The notes under the pieces are model-generated. The model worked only from the letters and a program-made list of their open reading frames with translations. It did no database searches and was not told where the DNA came from. The position numbers and the translations under genes were made by a program. From the NCBI GenBank assembly GCA_041659585.1, contig JBAZXY010000019.1, positions 1-16,436 on the forward strand: a stretch of DNA of 16,436 bases, given 5' to 3'. This document shows, in pieces, positions 14,407-16,436 of the stretch. The first letter of the stretch is position 1. The number at the start of each line of letters is the position of its first letter. Source of the DNA: UBA8518 sp041659585 (GTDB taxonomy: Bacteria > Patescibacteriota > Minisyncoccia > Moranbacterales > UBA2206).

Positions 14407-15420
14407 TTAGTGCTCTCTTATCTCTAGCGCAATTTTACCCTCCTCAGCCTTCAAATAGACTGTGCCACCGATGGGAAAAGTAATTTGCGGCGTAGTGTGT
14501 CCGAAATCCACGCCCGCAATCACCGGAATATTAGCCAGTTCTTTTTTAGTTTTGATGATTTTGATTAACTTTTCCCTTGTCATTTGCGCCCCCTTCTGAC
14601 ATCGGCCAATAACTAGGCCGCGTACGCCCTTGAAATCAACGTGTTGCAGCAAGGATTGCAAATCCCGGTCAAAACTCACCGGAAACATTTCTCCCACCAT
14701 GTCATCATCCTCTACAAATAATATAGTGTCTTTCAAGCTGGGCATAAATTCCGTGCCCTGCAGCAGATTGAGAGTGCATAAATTACCACCAATAAGTGCC
14801 CCACTAGCCTCGCCGGCATTAATCACATACATTCCCTCATTCGGGATAAACTCCCTGTTTTCCTGATCCAAATACCATGCGTCATCACTCCATTCTGCTG
14901 AAGACTGAATTGCAAAAGATTCCTTTTGCAATAAACATTTCTCGAAATAATCCGTGGTGTATACAATGCCTTTGGTCATGCCAAAAGTTGAAAAATGCGG
15001 ACCGGAATAAGTCATCAAGCCCGTTTTGGCATAAATAGCATTGGTAAGCGCAGTGATATCCGAATAGCCGCACAGGATTTTAGGGTTACTTTTAATCAGT
15101 TCATAATCCAGATAGGGCAAGAGCTGATTGACATTAAACCCGCCAATCGAAGTCAGAATGCCTTTCACATTCTGGTCAGCAAAGGCCGCGTGCAAATCAG
15201 CTACGCGTGACTCGATGGAAGATGACCGGAACTCATCCATTTCCTCCACATTTTTGGCATAAGACACTTTAAATCCCATCTCCATCAATTTCTTTTCTGC
15301 AATATTCCTCGCTTCTTGTGAAATCAAGCTCAAGCTCCGAGAAGGTGCCACCACCCGGATTTCATCCCCTGGTTGTAATTTTTTCGGTTGAATTGTTTTT
15401 TCCATAAAATTATTTTTCAT
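14407..15420 (-). CDS. S66-family serine peptidase (LD-carboxypeptidase/MccF-like)
   Basis: S66 enzymes use a Ser-Glu-His triad. LdcA members remove D-Ala from muropeptide tetrapeptides during wall recycling. MccF members cleave processed microcin C and similar aminoacyl-nucleotides. All three residues are visible: S120 in LCGYSDITALTNA, E237 in ILFVEDDD and H308 in GVDFGHTTPQITFPIG. The 337-residue length, the SGPHFSTFG segment and the insert around 174-192 with W177 and W182 resemble the MccF-like branch more than the shorter LdcA (about 300 residues). No signal peptide is seen, so it should act in the cytoplasm. It starts 3 nt after the ABC gene stop, so they are probably co-transcribed. 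An ATG five codons in (15405) is an alternative start. Substrate choice is uncertain. Confidence 0.88.
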   Translation of the reverse strand: MKNNFMEKTIQPKKLQPGDEIRVVAPSRSLSLISQEARNIAEKKLMEMGFKVSYAKNVEEMDEFRSSSIESRVADLHAAFADQNVKGILTSIGGFNVNQLLPYLDYELIKSNPKILCGYSDITALTNAIYAKTGLMTYSGPHFSTFGMTKGIVYTTDYFEKCLLQKESFAIQSSAEWSDDAWYLDQENREFIPNEGMYVINAGEASGALIGGNLCTLNLLQGTEFMPSLKDTILFVEDDDMVGEMFPVSFDRDLQSLLQHVDFKGVRGLVIGRCQKGAQMTREKLIKIIKTKKELANIPVIAGVDFGHTTPQITFPIGGTVYLKAEEGKIALEIREH

Positions 15421-15423
15421 TTT

Positions 15424-16436
15424 TTAAGTATTAGTATCGGACTGGCTTTTTGAATAGTTATTCCAAAGAATTTTAAATTTTTCATCATTCAATAACGTAT
15501 TGAAATTTCCCTCCGCGAGTATCTTTCCTTTTTCGAAAAAATAGATGTAATCAAAATATCTCAATAGATGCAGTCGATGAATTGCAGAAACAATCGTCTT
15601 CTCCTTATAATTCTCGAAGATATTCTTATAAATATTCAGCTCATTCTCACTATCCACGCTGCTAGTCGGTTCATCTAATAATAAAAAGTCATATTTTTTA
15701 GCCATGAGCAACCCACGCGCAAGAGCCAGTCGCTGCTTTTCTCCACCGCTCAACGAAACACCTTTTTCCAGCACGTTAGTTTTTAACCCTTTTTTCAAAC
15801 GCGCTAACACCGTATCAAAGCAGGCATAACGAATGACGCTTTTGACCTCGGAAAAATCCATTTTTATACCCATAGTTATATTCTCCTCGACGGAAGCATT
15901 GAATATTTCAGGATCCTGAGGTACCAAGGCCGAGTGTTCATAGAAATGCTCCAGCCCATTGGAGAGTTTTTTCCCGTCGCAATAGACATTCGCCTTTTCT
16001 GCATTATGCAGCCCCCGAATAAGCGATAGGATAGTACTCTTACCGGATCCGCTTTCTCCAATCAAGGCAATTTTTGATTTTCTTTCCAAACAAATCGAAA
16101 CATCATTTATATTCTCACCAACATAATCCTCGTCGTCCTTCTTCTTGTAGCTGAATTTTAGATTTTTAATTTGTAGGACCTTCCAATTTTCTGGCAAATA
16201 ATATTTCTTATTTTTCAGAATAATTTTTTCATGCTCATCACAAATAACTTCTGCTAAAGAAACAGCAGCGCTCCTCTGTACCATAATATTATACATCCAC
16301 GCAAAATTGAAAAAGAAGTCTCCAACATTTTTCAAATAACTATACAAAATGAATAATGTCCCCATCACTATCACCCCTGTCATTTTATATGAAACATAAG
16401 CGTTGTAAATTAAAACTTCGGCAATAACAACAGAAA
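15424..16436 (-). CDS. ABC exporter (fused membrane and ATPase domains), C-terminal part; start outside window
   Basis: The frame is open to the right edge, so the N-terminal membrane part is missing. The visible part starts inside the transmembrane domain (SVVIAEVLIYNAYVSYK, then two more hydrophobic stretches), followed by a complete ATPase domain. That domain has the Walker A motif GESGSGKST (16033-16059), the Q-loop LVPQDPEIF, the signature LSGGEKQRLALARG, Walker B FLLLDEPTSSVD with the catalytic Glu, and the switch His in SAIHRLHLL. This order is that of a type IV exporter of the MsbA/bacteriocin-export kind that works as a dimer. The substrate cannot be told. The Met at 16383 is internal and is not a real start. 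The S66 peptidase gene follows immediately. Confidence 0.92.
   Translation of the reverse strand, partial: SVVIAEVLIYNAYVSYKMTGVIVMGTLFILYSYLKNVGDFFFNFAWMYNIMVQRSAAVSLAEVICDEHEKIILKNKKYYLPENWKVLQIKNLKFSYKKKDDEDYVGENINDVSICLERKSKIALIGESGSGKSTILSLIRGLHNAEKANVYCDGKKLSNGLEHFYEHSALVPQDPEIFNASVEENITMGIKMDFSEVKSVIRYACFDTVLARLKKGLKTNVLEKGVSLSGGEKQRLALARGLLMAKKYDFLLLDEPTSSVDSENELNIYKNIFENYKEKTIVSAIHRLHLLRYFDYIYFFEKGKILAEGNFNTLLNDEKFKILWNNYSKSQSDTNT

Noticed and set aside
16383..16436. ATG at 16383 as the start of a stand-alone ATPase
   Set aside because: The frame stays open to the window edge and encodes further transmembrane sequence, so the gene is a truncated fused exporter.

Overview
The window looks like ordinary chromosome of a candidate-phyla-radiation bacterium (Patescibacteria, most likely a Parcubacteria-type lineage). 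The reasons are A+T-rich DNA, very short intergenic gaps, compact versions of housekeeping proteins, several CPR-style proteins of unknown role, and start sites mostly without a Shine-Dalgarno sequence. The lineage call is inference from gene style, not from a marker. All genes read through with the standard bacterial code. UGA appears once, as a stop, so a UGA-recoding group such as Gracilibacteria is unlikely. I see no tRNA, rRNA, CRISPR array, insertion sequence or prophage.

Layout from left to right. (1) The end of a plus-strand gene of unknown function (2-340). (2) A perfect 15-bp hairpin (435-469) that can terminate transcription from both sides. (3) A minus-strand unit read from 3742 down to 486: a winged-helix regulator with a degenerate nucleotidyltransferase domain, an RmuC-like protein, a small membrane protein, and a WecA/TagO-type sugar-phosphate transferase. 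(4) A 192-bp divergent control region (3743-3934) with three direct repeats. (5) A plus-strand membrane protein (3935-6145) with an apparent pseudophosphatase domain inside and a propeller-like domain outside. (6) A second bidirectional terminator (6160-6192). (7) A minus-strand unit read from 10823 down to 6206: scpA, scpB, a DD-carboxypeptidase, mraY and pgk, with a good promoter in front of scpA. (8) A minus-strand unit read from 14339 down to 10979: a two-receiver response regulator, an archaeal-type aspS and an MFS transporter, also with its own promoter. (9) A minus-strand S66 (LdcA/MccF-like) peptidase directly behind the end of an ABC exporter that runs off the right edge.

The main themes are cell envelope and chromosome upkeep. 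MraY makes lipid I, the DD-carboxypeptidase and perhaps the S66 peptidase trim muropeptides, and the WecA-like enzyme would start a second undecaprenyl-linked glycan. ScpA and ScpB are the accessory subunits of the SMC condensin. AspS and Pgk are core translation and glycolysis enzymes.

No complete new defence or mobile system is evident. The points most worth a second look are: the WecA-like enzyme with threonine in place of its catalytic aspartate; the pseudophosphatase-membrane-propeller protein; the repeat array between the regulator and that protein; and the neighbourhood of an MccF-like peptidase, aspS and two transporters, which recalls microcin C immunity but may be coincidence.
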